Assembly (NCBI GenBank): GCA_023014335.1
Contig: JAECYW010000010.1
Coordinates: 558,001 to 622,000, forward strand
Length of the DNA stretch: 64,000 nucleotides
Direction: 5' to 3'
From: Galerina marginata
Taxonomy: Eukaryota > Basidiomycota > Agaricomycetes > Agaricales > Galerinaceae
Both the position numbers and the translations under genes were made by a program. Positions 27,469 through 38,840 of the stretch are shown here, piece after piece (position 1 is the stretch's first letter; each line of letters opens with the position of its first letter). A model generated the notes under the pieces. It saw only the letters and a list, made by a program, of their open reading frames with translations. It was not told the DNA's origin and did not search any database.

Positions 27469-29782
27469 ATGGACGTCGACTCTGAATATTCAGAATCGTC
27501 AACAATAACCTTCGAATGGTCTCTCAAAGGTCTGAAGAATCTGTTTGACTCAACTAAAGGCGACAAGAAGTCAAAGGTCACCAAATCTGTGCACTTTGGA
27601 AGCAATCGGTGGCAGGTAGGTTTACGTTGAGGTTACTGTCTTTCAGAGTTTATGATATATCCTTACATGGATCAGATTCTGTTCTACGCCAATGCAGGCC
27701 AAACCAAAGATGGAGTAGAAGGTGGTGGTTATGTTAGTCTATATCTTTCGTGCGAAGTAAGTAGCTCCTCTTATCATTAATTGGCGTTTAATTCCCTGTG
27801 TTTAGCCTACAGCAGAAGAAAAAGAGGTGTCGTTGGCGGATTCAGGAAGGTGTGTATTGTATTGCACGATGTTGAGATGGCAGCTTAAAAACGTTTACCA
27901 TCAGATGGGTTCGTGAAGGTGTTTACAAATTCAGCTTCGAACTTCGTAGGTAATGAGTTTGTTGCTTTTTTCGAGGGACCTTGTCATTTAATCGTTGTAC
28001 AGCGTCGGAAAAACCATCTTGTATAATTCAAAGGAAGCGAATAACCACACGTTCACATATAAGGTATGCATTTTTGCTACCACACGTTGAATCAGCTCAA
28101 ATATATTCCGTCAGACCGCCAACTGGGGATGGTGAATGGATTAAACCCCTATAAATCCAACACAAAGCTAACTTGGACGACTTATAGGGCACAATTTGCG
28201 CGAAGAGACAGTGTATACTATGATTCACTTTCTGTGAAGTCCCAGGATGCATTTGTGATACTCTGCACGATAACGTCATCGCCATCAAAGCCGCCGCCTT
28301 GGACTATACCTCGGCAGCCAGTCCCTAAATCGTTGGTGGACACTGTTGGAGAATTATTGGACGACCCTACCTATTCCGATGTGCAATTTATCATCCCAAA
28401 AAGGGGACGGAGTCTCAGCAATGGAAGAAATATATGGGCATCGAAAAGGCTGCTCCAAAGGGCAGAGTATTTTCAAACTAGTTCGTTGGTCATTAAAATG
28501 ATTCCCCTCGGTCACTAACCCCACATCCCTTGTAGTGTTCAGTTCCAACTTTGCGGAGGGTTCTTCGGAAGGAGTGGACCTTCCAGAGACACCTCGTATA
28601 GCTATCCATGATGTTAATGCAAGTCCTTCTCACTTGAACTTAATCTTGGACGAGTTTGAGGATTCGGACAACGAATACGACGACGAACCATGTCGGGCTT
28701 CGTCGGGCTCTATTGGGTCGGAAGACTTTTCCATGCTTCTGCCTGATTCAAATTTGGAAGATTCGGACAGATTGGAGCCCGAGGGATTACAACCCTCAGA
28801 TTCTCGTGAGCATAGGGCTAGCCCTCCAGCACAGCCAAGTCCTATACCGGTCAACATACGACAAAGAGAAGCCATCTCGAACGCATCAAAGATGTTGATC
28901 GTGGTACGAGATGCTGCTTATACGACATACCTTGCCATTCTATATTATGTGAGTAATCATGCGTCTGCCATTTAGGTGTAGCAACGCTGAGAGACATGCA
29001 GATTTACACGGACAATGTTGTTTTCGCTCCTCTTTCTTCTTCTTTTCTTGCTGCATCGCACAGTACGACCATTACTCCTGCCGAGAGCATTCCTTCCACA
29101 CCTTCGGAAGGATGTCAAATTCCTGGAGCAAGGCGTTTCGTTCCTCGCGAACATTCATCATCACGGGCGGAATGGATTAGAGATTGGATATCAAATAACC
29201 CCGGCAGACCTGCTCCATGTTCTGCCAAATCTGTTTATCGGATTGCAGACAGTCAGTGTTCCCTTTTTTGTACGGGCATTCGCCAACGAACTCTGTGATA
29301 GGGTTGGATCTACCTGAACTGAAGGAGCGTGCTGCTCAGGTACATGAACTCTCTTGTTTATATCTAATAAGGAATATTGACCAAATTCACGCCATACAGC
29401 ATATTATGAAATCCCTGACGGTTGAAAACATCGGATATGAAATCTTCTCCCCGTTTTCCTCCGCATTTGAGGCAATTCGCAAGGTTGGCTTGGACTACTT
29501 CTTAGAAGACAAAACTGATATTCGATTCAGCTGGAAGTGGACTTCTTCCTGACTCATTGGCATGAAATTCGTGCTTCAGAAACGATGAAGAACGTTTGGT
29601 TGCAGATAAGAAACGGTAGACACCCTGGCTTTGAAGAAGGTTTGAAAGCTCTTAACCACCCTCATGATTAGCTCGCTGATCTCCTTGGATTAGTCTGGCC
29701 TATTATTGCCGAGAGCCTGGAGTTTCGGCCTACAGCGTCGAGCATCTCTTCGACTCCAAAGAACGTTGAATTCACGGCCTAA
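27469..29782 (+). CDS. MATH and BTB/POZ domain protein
   Basis: Probable cullin-3 adaptor or protein-interaction module. The N-terminal MATH (TRAF-like) fold is spread over small exons: STITFEWSLKGLKNLF, ILFYANAGQ, GGYVSLYLSCEPT, WVREGVYKFSFELRS and TANWGWAQFARRDSVYY. The BTB part starts LVDTVGELLDDPTYSDVQFI with RLLQRAEYFQTMFSSNFAEG. It is then split by about 110 acidic, Ser/Pro-rich residues (about 28560-28880) before resuming with VRDAAYTTYLAILYYIYTDN. A second low-complexity insert precedes RIADKLDLPELKERAAQHIM, then LTVENIGYEIFSPFSS and FFLTHWHEIR. Bipartite BTB folds with long linkers are seen in other Agaricomycete MATH-BTB proteins. Start at ATG 27469, stop TAA 29780-29782. Confidence 0.88.
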
Positions 29783-30531
29783 TTTATCTGTTCTTCCGAT
29801 ATTGCTGTCTGAAACCCCCTAATAATAAATCTACAGGCTTTTTTCCTCTTATAATGTACGTATTACACCATGTTTGTTGTACCTTGTACCTTGGGAAACT
29901 TCGAAACTGCTTCCAAGGCTTGGAATGTTCTTTGAAGCAAATTTCTGGGCGGTTTACCGTTTATATTGCAATGTATATAGAGGCTCGGAGTTTACTGAGG
30001 CGAAATTCCGCATCCTAAGGTGTATTGAAGTATCTCCTGAATTGTTTGCCCATGGAAGAAATCAGCAACGAAAGTCGATAGATTGCACTGGGTGAAAAGA
30101 GGTGCAACCTCTGCTGGGACAAGTCCAAGTCCAGATTCAACCATTTTGGAATAAAGGAGGCGGAATGCGTAGAAACCAGCAAGGTGAACGCGACTCACCC
30201 CAAGTTTCCATCCACGGCAGGTTATAGACTCGGTGTTCAAAACATATCTCTTAAATAGCTCAGGGTGACAAATACTGAAACTGAAGCACGAACCGGGTAC
30301 GCAAAGTTTACTTTTTGCTAAATATTTACAACAGCATGGACACTTCCATCCATGCGATCCAAAGCTCCACAACCCAAAGGCTTGACAAGCTGTAACCAAA
30401 AACGGTAACAGATAACTTGCCTCGACAGAGATAACCATCTTGCGTAGAACAATAATAAAAAAAAGTCCAAGTTCATAGTGTATCTTTGGCAAGATATGAA
30501 AAACCTTGGTCGGTCATAGTTATCGGATTAT
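29783..30531. other. Convergent 3' region between MATH-BTB and GRASP genes
   Basis: 749 nt between two converging genes. A 166-codon open frame on the minus strand (29992-30492) starts without ATG and has Cys/Phe-rich composition unlike a known family, so I do not call it. No RNA gene seen. Confidence 0.5.
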
Positions 30532-32000
30532 TCAGGTATCCACTGTCTCAGCAACGCTGGTTTCTTCGTCCTCGTTGTCTTGGCTAGAATCAGGAATAGG
30601 AGGAAGTGATGAGGAAAAGTGGCCGCTTTCAGTCACTAGTCGAGGAGGGTATCCAGAAGGTATTCGCGAAACGCGGGTGTGGCCTCGGGTAACAGCTGTG
30701 TTGAGTGTAAGGTATGACTAGGATTACTTCGAGGATTCGCCATTCGTCCAAGGTCCGAGAGGGCTGCGTGTACGAGCAGGAATAGTAGTTGAAGATAAGC
30801 GAGTTGAGTTTTGTAGCACTGACGGGATTTTTTCCAGGGCGGTCTCTGATCTGGAACTTGGATGGTCTCGGTCACTACGTTTCGAACCTAAGCCTTCGTG
30901 GCTCCATTGTTCGTGCTGTTGCTGTTGCCATTCACCAAGTTGAGCGTGACTGTGCTGACTCTCTTCTACCGACACGTCTGCCGGTACGAATAATTCCTGA
31001 GTTCCATATTCGTCTCCCTGATCCTGCAATTCCGGTGGTGTCGTCCCTGGGACACGATCTTCTGGCTGTGGGGGTATCCTATGCAAAAGGCCGAATCTTA
31101 CATACAAAAGTCAATCATTCGCTCCGCTGCATGTGAAGAAGGTAGTCACCCAAAGACGCAACCCAGAAGGCCTTCGCCACCCCAATGTCTGTTAGGAATA
31201 AGAACTACTTCCCTTAAGGTGCTAGACCGACATGAGCGACCATGGAAATTGTCAGCTAGGGACAACAACGTACTCAAAATCGTATGAATAAACATATACC
31301 CTAAGAGGCTTATCGACATGCTACGGAACTTGTTTAGGGCCTAAAGGCACGGCAAGGAAGACGGACTCACAGCTTCAACTAGGTCATAGAAATCGTTCTC
31401 AGCGCTCAGAACACCCCCAGACCAACCTATAGGCAATTGGTGAGAACCCTCGTTGATAGCGCCAAACACCAACCTAGTATCCAATCACCCATTGGAACCA
31501 AACCCGCGCTCTCCGCAGGGCTGCCCTCAATCACGTCGAGTACGTGCCATACGTTGTCCGAAGCAGTCTCCGGTTGACACAGACGCATGCTGAGCCCAAG
31601 AAGTGAAGGCTGCAAGTTGGGTGACGTCTGTGATTCAGTTGGGCTAAGTTGCTGCTGAGACCATATTCTTGAAGGAATTATAGGAACAACTACGGTCATG
31701 ACGGTTTAACGTTTAACATTCATTCACTCAAAATCGACGCGACTTTACCTCTGGTTTGCTGACTTTTGCTATTCCACACCAACAGATTAACGTCCGATTT
31801 TCATGACTTTCAACAATCTTTTCAAGTTCGGATGCGTCGATAGCATTTTCAGATGACAACGATTCTCCTTCGAAGCCAACCACAAAGTCGAAAAATGGTT
31901 CAATGTTGGCCTGAAATGCGGGAGAAGAGGGGGTAACTCGTAGGACGTGGAGGCCTCGGGAAGGTGTTTGAGTATGAGAAGTCGACTGTCCGGCGCCCAT
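30532..32000 (-). CDS. GRH1: Golgi reassembly-stacking protein (GRASP55/65, Grh1-like)
   Basis: Peripheral membrane protein of early Golgi/COPII sites involved in tethering and unconventional secretion. From ATG 32000 the protein begins MGAGQSTS, a good N-myristoylation signal (Gly2, Ser6). The first GRASP PDZ domain reads GLHVLRVTPSSPAFQANIEP, then FFDFVVGFEGESL. PDZ2 gives LGLSMRLCQPE, WHVLDVIEGSPAESAGLVP, GDWILGW, EGSHQLPIGWSGGVLSAEND and VVLIPNRHWGGEGLLGCVFG. It ends with LHRIPP. A Ser/Pro/Gln-rich C-terminal tail follows; an intron near 30680-30715 joins it to a last exon ending SVAETVDT at TGA 30532-30534. An open frame extends further upstream but its first ATG is 32000. Confidence 0.92.
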
Positions 32001-34132
32001 ATGGATTTTCAAGATTCCAGAGGGTGTATAGAAATGTTGTCTGAAGCAAGTCTGAAGAAAACGTTGTTGCAGTAAATCGGCGTCGCCGAGGTTGGTCTTG
32101 TTGACGACCTTTCCTAAAGAGGAAAGTAAGCTTCCCAATTATGCTTGTTCCACATACAGGGAAGATAGATAGATAGATAGATGGTCTTTGAATGAAAATT
32201 TGCAGATGTAATCTATTTAATAGAACATGTGGCGGTAAATCTTATCTTGTATGGCAAGTAGCCGAGATCCACTCGTTCTTGGAAGTTTATCCATACATGA
32301 ATTTTAACCTGATCCCAGATCACGATCCCGAAATCATCTCCCCGCACCGTTTGTAACGGATACAAGAGGACTAAATACCGTTTGAATCCCAATGTAGTTC
32401 CATAATGTCACAAATCAAAAAACCCAGGGCACAATACTCAGGTTCTTTCACTAGCGGCCCTTCCGAAGAAAAAACGACAACAAGCCATTGTCTTTTAGCT
32501 CGATTTAAATGACATCCCAGTATTAAGGATGCTTCATAGTAATTATCCGATTATACTTTCGTGACTTCTTGTGCCTCGCACTCTAATCCAAAGTTTAAAC
32601 GTTCCATGCAATATGCATCTTTTGACCTGACTTAGTACATGACCCGTCCATTGTTCGTCCGACTCCGAGCCCTTAGTTTAGAGATTAGATCCTAACCGCC
32701 AAGGCTTAATTTATGGGGCTGTAATCCTTTACCTTTCGATCTGGAATCTCTTGGCTGTAGCCTGTTAATAGCTTCTTCCGGTTCGGCTACCCTTCGATTT
32801 GAAAGCACACTAACTTTGAAACGGCCTGCTGTACCATCAGCTTTACCCGGATACCAGTGTTCAGAGTGTTAACCGATGTTTTGCTTGTGGCCTGCTTACT
32901 CTACACCTCAGCGCTCAGTGCTCAATCGTCGGAGAATTTTTGGAAGCTCAGTGTTGGCCGAGGGCAAGCTGAGGGCTCAAGGCACTGAGAAATTTCCACT
33001 GATATTGGACAGTGCGCCCTCTTGCTGGCTTTCGAATGAACGTTTTTGCGTTGTTCAGTTGCGCTGGATTCGGAACAATTGTTTATAGGGACCTCACCTT
33101 GTTTTCACCAGGACGCCTTGATGGTCATCTGAGACTTTACGGCCGTGTCCATTATCTGTCTTGGAGTTATTTCCTCGACAAGAAGTTCTAGGCATGTAAA
33201 ATGAACGTTGTGTTAATTGCAGGGTGTTCGATGTGAGCCCCCTATTCAGAAAAGGATCCAATACATTATATATTACCCTCAGGCTCGTTCCTACTGTCCG
33301 TTCTGCTCCACACTGATGTTCACGGCTGACGATCCACTCCAACAGCTCGAGTGCGATTACTCGAGTACATCATGTATTTTGCGCCTTTTACATAAATGTG
33401 CCTTCTTGGGTCAGCCTTATGGCGAAGGAGTAGTTCATTGGCCACGTACTTATAATCGTGTACCTATGGCTTTCGGTGCAGTGTCAACAAATAAGCCTCG
33501 TCAGAGCCTCCGGACAAGTCTTGCGTAGGTCCACCAGGCCCAGGGTATGACCTCTGACTGCCAGTGCTCCACTTCAACGAGCTTGACGTGCATCGGACTT
33601 TGGGGTTTTATAATTAGCGTTTTCGAGGGTGATTTGGTTCACGTGGCACAAGGTGCAAAACATGAGAATGGAGGAAGAGGATCCGCGGAACACTCCCAAA
33701 ACTACTCTCCATGGTTCTTTCCGGACTTGACAAAAAAAGCCGCGAACAGCAGCATTCAGATGAGGGATTTGATCAGATCAAAAACAAAGTAAGAAGACGA
33801 AGGGATAAGTGCGCCAGCGGGTTGGGTCCGGGATTTAACCGATTCAAGTCGTTGCAGTGTGAACTGACATGTTCTCGTGACGTCGGTCCATGTTGGGCCA
33901 GCCATGCGCAAAGTCATCTCTCTCGAGTTTCTTCAAGAGTGTGGTTGTCCTGATGCAGCTGGATATAAATTATTGAAAGAAGTTTTTGAGTTTCGAAAGC
34001 GCCCGAATTGTAAACAACTTGCCACGGGACAACAAACAGACAATCAGCTCAAAACGACGGGGGTCGACAGAAAACCAAGCTTTCACTACCCCACATCTCC
34101 CTTGTATCTAAAATACGTTCCTCCACACGATC
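32001..34132. other. Gene-poor interval between GRASP and the Zn2Cys6 regulator
   Basis: 2.1 kb between divergent genes. Short frames exist, for example one with a C-x2-C pair near 33290-33310, but none has an ATG start plus a recognisable fold. Part is presumably promoter for both flanking genes. A short AGAT microsatellite is present at 32163. Confidence 0.5.
32163..32182. repeat. (AGAT)5 microsatellite
   Basis: Five perfect tandem copies of AGAT just upstream of the GRASP gene. Confidence 0.95.
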
Positions 34133-37047
34133 ATGCCTGCAGCTCGACCAAAGAAAGAGAACATTTCAGCCACGCCCCCTTCCGACGATGGTCATCTCAA
34201 GGAATCTCTCTCCGAAAACAGCAAGAGCAAGAGAAAGTACTGTCCTGATTCTCCGAGTTTTCTCCGCCCACCTTTCAACCGCGACTCGCCCTTCTTCGCC
34301 CCGCACTCCCCACATAGCTTCTCCCCCGCATTTGCCTTCCATTTTGCCTTCCTCCTCGTCTAAACTCTTATTCTCCATGTTATTTTGTTTCATTTTCGAG
34401 TAATGGCCTAATACTGACCTCTTTCTTTTCCGTTTGCTAGGAGGCAATCACAAAGTCTGCCGTTTTACCTTCTCCCCCTTTCTCGAAACTTATTCTATCC
34501 TTAGGTTGCGATGCTTGCAGAGCGCGCAAGGTTCGATGTGCCAGGGAGAATCCGGACGATCCGAAGCAGTCATGCAAGCATTGCATAACTCTGGGCATTC
34601 CGTGTACCTACGATTACCAGCCCAAAAAGCGAGGGCCCCCCAATCTGTACGTGGCATTCTCAAATTATATAATTTACCTCTTGATAAATTTTCTAGGTAT
34701 CTGAGACGGCTTCAGGAGGCAGCAGCAGCAGCAGCAGGCCAGCAACCTCAGTCAGATAGTCCGCCAGATTTGGATATCTCATCCTCACCTATCTCAACTA
34801 TTGCGAGTCCACCTCAGAGCATGGTATCGCCAAGTATTGGGTCTAAGAGTCCCCCAACCTTCCTCGAGCCTGCTCTCCACCAATTGCCTTCCGTTCCTTC
34901 CGTTCCGATGCCTCCTTCCCGGTATCCAATTGCGGCGGACACCTACCATAATCACTACCCCCAGCAAAATGGCGTGTCTTCCTCCTCGTACAATGGTTCG
35001 AGATCGGATACGGGTGCTAACGGACATAATCATATTCACATTCACATTCACAACCGAAAGTCGAAGAACAGTCGTATTCGTCATCGCCATCAGATTCTTT
35101 CAGCACCTATCCTCTCTACAACTGGTCATACAAGCAACATCAGCTTCTTCCTGCTCCTGTACCTACTACCGTTCCCCCGCTTTCTTATTATTATCGACCT
35201 CGACGACTGGAAGAGATTGCGCCCAGGGACACTATATCTTTGATTATTGCTCTTTTCTTCGACTTTGTATACCCACTCACTCCCTGCATCCACAAGCCAT
35301 CGTTCATGTCCGATTTGCATTCTCGCAGAGAGGAACGAGATCCCCTTTTCTTCGCTCTTGTCATGTCTACAGTGGCTTCTACGCTGGTCCAGGTTCCTCG
35401 GTCATATTTGCCCATGGAGCGACCAGTAGTCAGGAAATTAGCACAAGTACGTCGATAATCTGGGACATGGAATTCCTTCCTAACTTTTCCTTTAGACCGC
35501 TCATGAGGCCAGTCGTCATATCACCATAGCATCTTACGATCCCCCGACATCAATGCATGTCGTCATCCGATACTTGTTCGTGTCTCTAGTTGACCTTATT
35601 ACTCAATCTCATTTCCTTCTCCAGTGATTGTATTTATCATTTCTGCGAGGGGCATGATGCCACACAACACGCTGCATTCGGAGAGGCAGCGCACATTGCG
35701 GTAACACTTCGTATGCATGAAGAGCTTTCCTATGACGGACTAGATCCGGTCGAGTGTGAAGTGAGGAGGCGAATTTTCTGGCTTCTATTTGGAGGTGGTC
35801 TTCTACTCCACTCGCTGAAAAGCCAGTTTGTTAATTCTCTTGCCTCTTTAGCGGACAAATCTATGTCGATTCTTCTCGGTCGGCCGATATGTCTGCGCGA
35901 CTGAAGATTGTACAGTCCACTTCCCGAAAGAGTTGGATGACGAATAGTATGTCATTTTCATCCGGAACCCGATATTTCACCGCTTACATGATGTAACTTA
36001 AATCTTTGGTTCTGTCTAGTATCACTCCCAGTGCCTATTTGCCGCAACCTCATGGAAAAACTGCCATTGTTTCGGGCCTCAACTACACATCGAGAATTTT
36101 TGCTCTGTTAGGCGAGATTCTCGTCCGTATCCGTGTTGATAAACGATCGCCGCCTCAAGGGCAATTTGCAACTGCCCGACTCGAAGAGGTTCAATCACTA
36201 CAAGCTAGAATATTGACGGCTTTAAGTCACGCTCCGGAAGCTTTGCGGCTGAAACAAACGCCAAGTCAGCCGAACGTCTCACCTGAGTACGGTGGTGCGG
36301 GTTTCCGCCAGGCCACTTTTGCTGAGGTCAAAGACTTCTTCGATAATCCCAATGCATCCCGTGCAAATGCACTGAATCCTTTCCTGGTGATGCAAGCCAA
36401 CCTTTATGTCACACAGGTGCATTATTTCTTTCCCCCTCTTAATACCTTTTCGTAACCTCTTGTCACGACAGCAACTTGTCCGATTCGTCATCGAGCAATA
36501 TCGAGATGAACTTCTCATGTCCCTCCAAGGTAATCTTGACGAACATCAAGTTGCCGAGGACCGGGAAGCTGTTGCTAGCGATCTTTTGAACATACTGCAC
36601 AGGTAGTTTTAAACTGCGATAAACGATGTATCGAAATTGACAAATCTGCTTACAGTATACCAATCCAATCCATCGCTACTAATGGCCCAAGCTTGGTGAG
36701 CTATTCGCGGCTATCGATTGAGCCCAGTCGTTAATCCCTTCGAAGGTGCACAAAGTCAGATTTGTGGCATCAACGCTGCTGGATGCAGTGCGAAAAGCTG
36801 AAACAGCTCCTGCCTCGGCTGCTCGTGCACACGCATTTCTCTGTAAGATAACTTCACTACCTCGTCCCTTTTTATCAGGCTAAGCCTTCTTAACAGGGGA
36901 CTTTCTCAGCATCCTTTCTGAAATTGAAAGGAATTATTTGTGAGTATCATTTTATTCTGGGTATTGTCATTTTCTCAATCCTGCTGATTTTTAGATTGGA
37001 CTGATGACAGAGATGGCACTTCTAGTGGGGATGGCATGATGGTATGA
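34133..37047 (+). CDS. Zn2Cys6 fungal transcription factor with fungal-specific middle homology region
   Basis: Nuclear DNA-binding regulator. ATG 34133 opens a short basic exon. The zinc cluster follows at about 34505-34650: GCDACRARKVRCA, SCKHCITLGIPC, TYDYQPKKRGPPN, i.e. C-x2-C-x6-C then C-x2-C-x6-C with a basic KKRG linker. A Ser/Pro/Gln- and His-rich segment (about 34700-35100) is low complexity. The fungal_trans region runs from RDTISLIIALFFDFVYPLTP through CIHKPSF, GEAAHIAVTLRMHEELSYDG, CEVRRRIFWLLFGGDKSMSI and LLGRPICLR. The protein ends GDGMMV at TGA 37045-37047. Introns are about 50-60 nt. A 47-nt intron within the His-rich region is needed to keep the frame at about 35016-35062. 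Target genes cannot be inferred. Confidence 0.88.
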
Positions 37048-37521
37048 TACGACAAGGCTTGTTCCGGACACTGCGCCCATTTTTATTACTTTGTACAATT
37101 GCCGCAGAACCTTATGCCTCGAGCCTAAGCTTTAATGTCGTTCTATTAGTATACCCGCTTCTCATTCTGTATTGCCGTCGTATACTGTTTCTCAACTGTA
37201 GCACCCAAGGAAACAATCTTCTAGTATTTACTCATTATCGTATAAGTACTGTACTCATGAATGTAACATGAACGATTTGAATGACCGGCGGATGCCGACA
37301 GATCTAGCTGACGCGCTCTGTCCTGATAGACGCGTCTTGTTCCTTTGTATCATCCGACCTCCCCCAAATTCTAACGCTGACTGCCTTTTGTGAGTTTCTC
37401 CGAGGTCTATTCTTCGGCCCTTGGCTTCTTCGTTGTATCCCACGTTCGAGCACATAACGAAGAAATCTTTCAATGGCCAGCCTTCCTGAAGGAGTCACCA
37501 GTGTTAGATGGTAACGCGGCT
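37048..37521. other. Upstream region of AOS1
   Basis: 474 nt of 3' UTR plus AOS1 promoter. An open frame continues upstream of the AOS1 ATG without any ATG of its own. Nothing else recognised. Confidence 0.45.
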
Positions 37522-38840
37522 ATGCATCTCACAGAGGAAGAAGCGACACGATATGACAGGCAAATGAGACTTTGGGGTATAGAGGCTCAACAAAGGTGCC
37601 GAAGACATTACTTACTCTTCGGTACTTGTTTAACAATTCAATATATAGAATGAGAAATGCTACAATCTTGGTGATACGCCTGAGAGGTGTCGCTACGGAG
37701 GCTATCAAGAATATGGTACTCGCTGGTATTGGAAAACTGGTGGTAGTAGATGGGGAAAACGTTAGCGAGGAGGACCTTGGAGCGGGATTCTTCTTCAGAG
37801 ATGCAGATGTGGGCCTCAAAGTAAGGCCTTCCAACGTTATTCGGATATATGGTGGTAATTTATCGGCTGTCGTTTGGAACAGAGACTCGACGCCGCTAAA
37901 TCAAGAATCGAAAGCCTGAACCCCCTTGTGACCGTGGATACAATAACAGATGCATCAGCCTCGGACAGCCAACGGCTTGAACCTATTATCCAAAAGGTAG
38001 ACCTCGTGTGTGTAACAGACGGGAGTCGAGACGAACTTGTGAGCGATTTCTTTGTTCCAATCTGGTCGTTTGTCACTCGTACTCATTATTGTAAAAGATT
38101 AGCATCAACGAGATTTGTCGAAGACACCAAAAACCTTTCTACACCGGTGGCACTTATGGATTAATTGGTTACATTTTTTGCGACCTTTTGAGTCATGAAT
38201 ACCTCGCCCCGTGAGATTGTTACTTGCGCGTAATGTTGAAAATCTCTAATCCCCGCTCAATTTTGACTTCAGGGATCGAACTGCCTCAAAGGAACAGCCA
38301 AAGACACTGAAAACGACTGTTTTCTACCCGCCTCTTGCCTCTTCGCTCCGCCATCGATGGTCCGGCCTTACAAAGAGGCAGACAAAGGAAGTAAACCCAG
38401 CCCTCTATTTCGCCGTGATAGGTAAGTCATGTCTCCCTGTTTTTGTGCAATTTTAAACCTTTGCAGCTATCTGGCAATTTCAGTCCCAGCATGGTCATTT
38501 ACCGAACGATGTTAGCCAAGTTGACTGAACTTGAGAAGATCTGTAACTTGCTTATTGCAGAGGCAGACGTGAACAAACAAGTTCTTACGGCTGAACCTCG
38601 ACAGCTCATTGAGTATGAAAGCCTTCTGCTACTAATTAAGAAAGTATTTGAAATTCTTTTTCCAGATCCTTATCAACAACTGCCAATCACGAATTCTCTC
38701 CTATCTGTGCAATAGTCGGTGGTATGCTGGCTCAAGACATCCTGAAAGCACTCGGCGGTCGCGAGCCTCCAATAGCCAACTTCTTTGTATTCGACGGCAA
38801 CACTGGAGGGGGAACCGTCTGCCGACTTAGCATGCCATGA
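37522..38840 (+). CDS. AOS1: SUMO-activating enzyme E1 subunit AOS1 (SAE1)
   Basis: Partner of Uba2 in the nuclear SUMO-activating heterodimer. The start MHLTEEEATRYDRQMRLWGI is the family opening, with the conserved YDRQ-x-RLWG. Exon 2 begins MRNATILVIRLRGVATEAIK, then NMVLAGIGKLVVVDGENVSE and DLGAGFFFRD. Further exons give KSRIESLNPLV, ICRRHQKPFYTGGTYGLIGY and ADVNKQVLTAEPRQLIE. The C-terminal AHEFSPICAIVGGMLAQDIL and NFFVFDGNTGGGTVCRL follow. Between HGHLPNDVSQ and LTELEKICNLL there is one extra base at 38520 (CAA-G-TTG) that breaks the frame. No catalytic Cys is expected in Aos1, and none is seen. The ULP2-like gene is the other SUMO-pathway gene in the window. Confidence 0.92.

Noticed and set aside
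29992..30492. 166-codon open frame on the minus strand between MATH-BTB and GRASP genes
   Set aside because: It begins with TTG, lacks any usable ATG near its 5' end, has no recognisable motif, and lies in the 3' region of two converging genes.
33217..33528. Frame with YCPFCSTLMF, reminiscent of the zinc ribbon of small RNA polymerase subunits
   Set aside because: It starts with TTG, only one C-x2-C pair is present, and the second ribbon expected for RPA12, RPB9 or RPC11 is absent downstream.
34990..35065. Frameshift in the Zn2Cys6 regulator within the His-rich stretch
   Set aside because: A 47-nt intron with GT...AG ends joins the two frames in phase (SDT to VEEQSY), so no indel is required.
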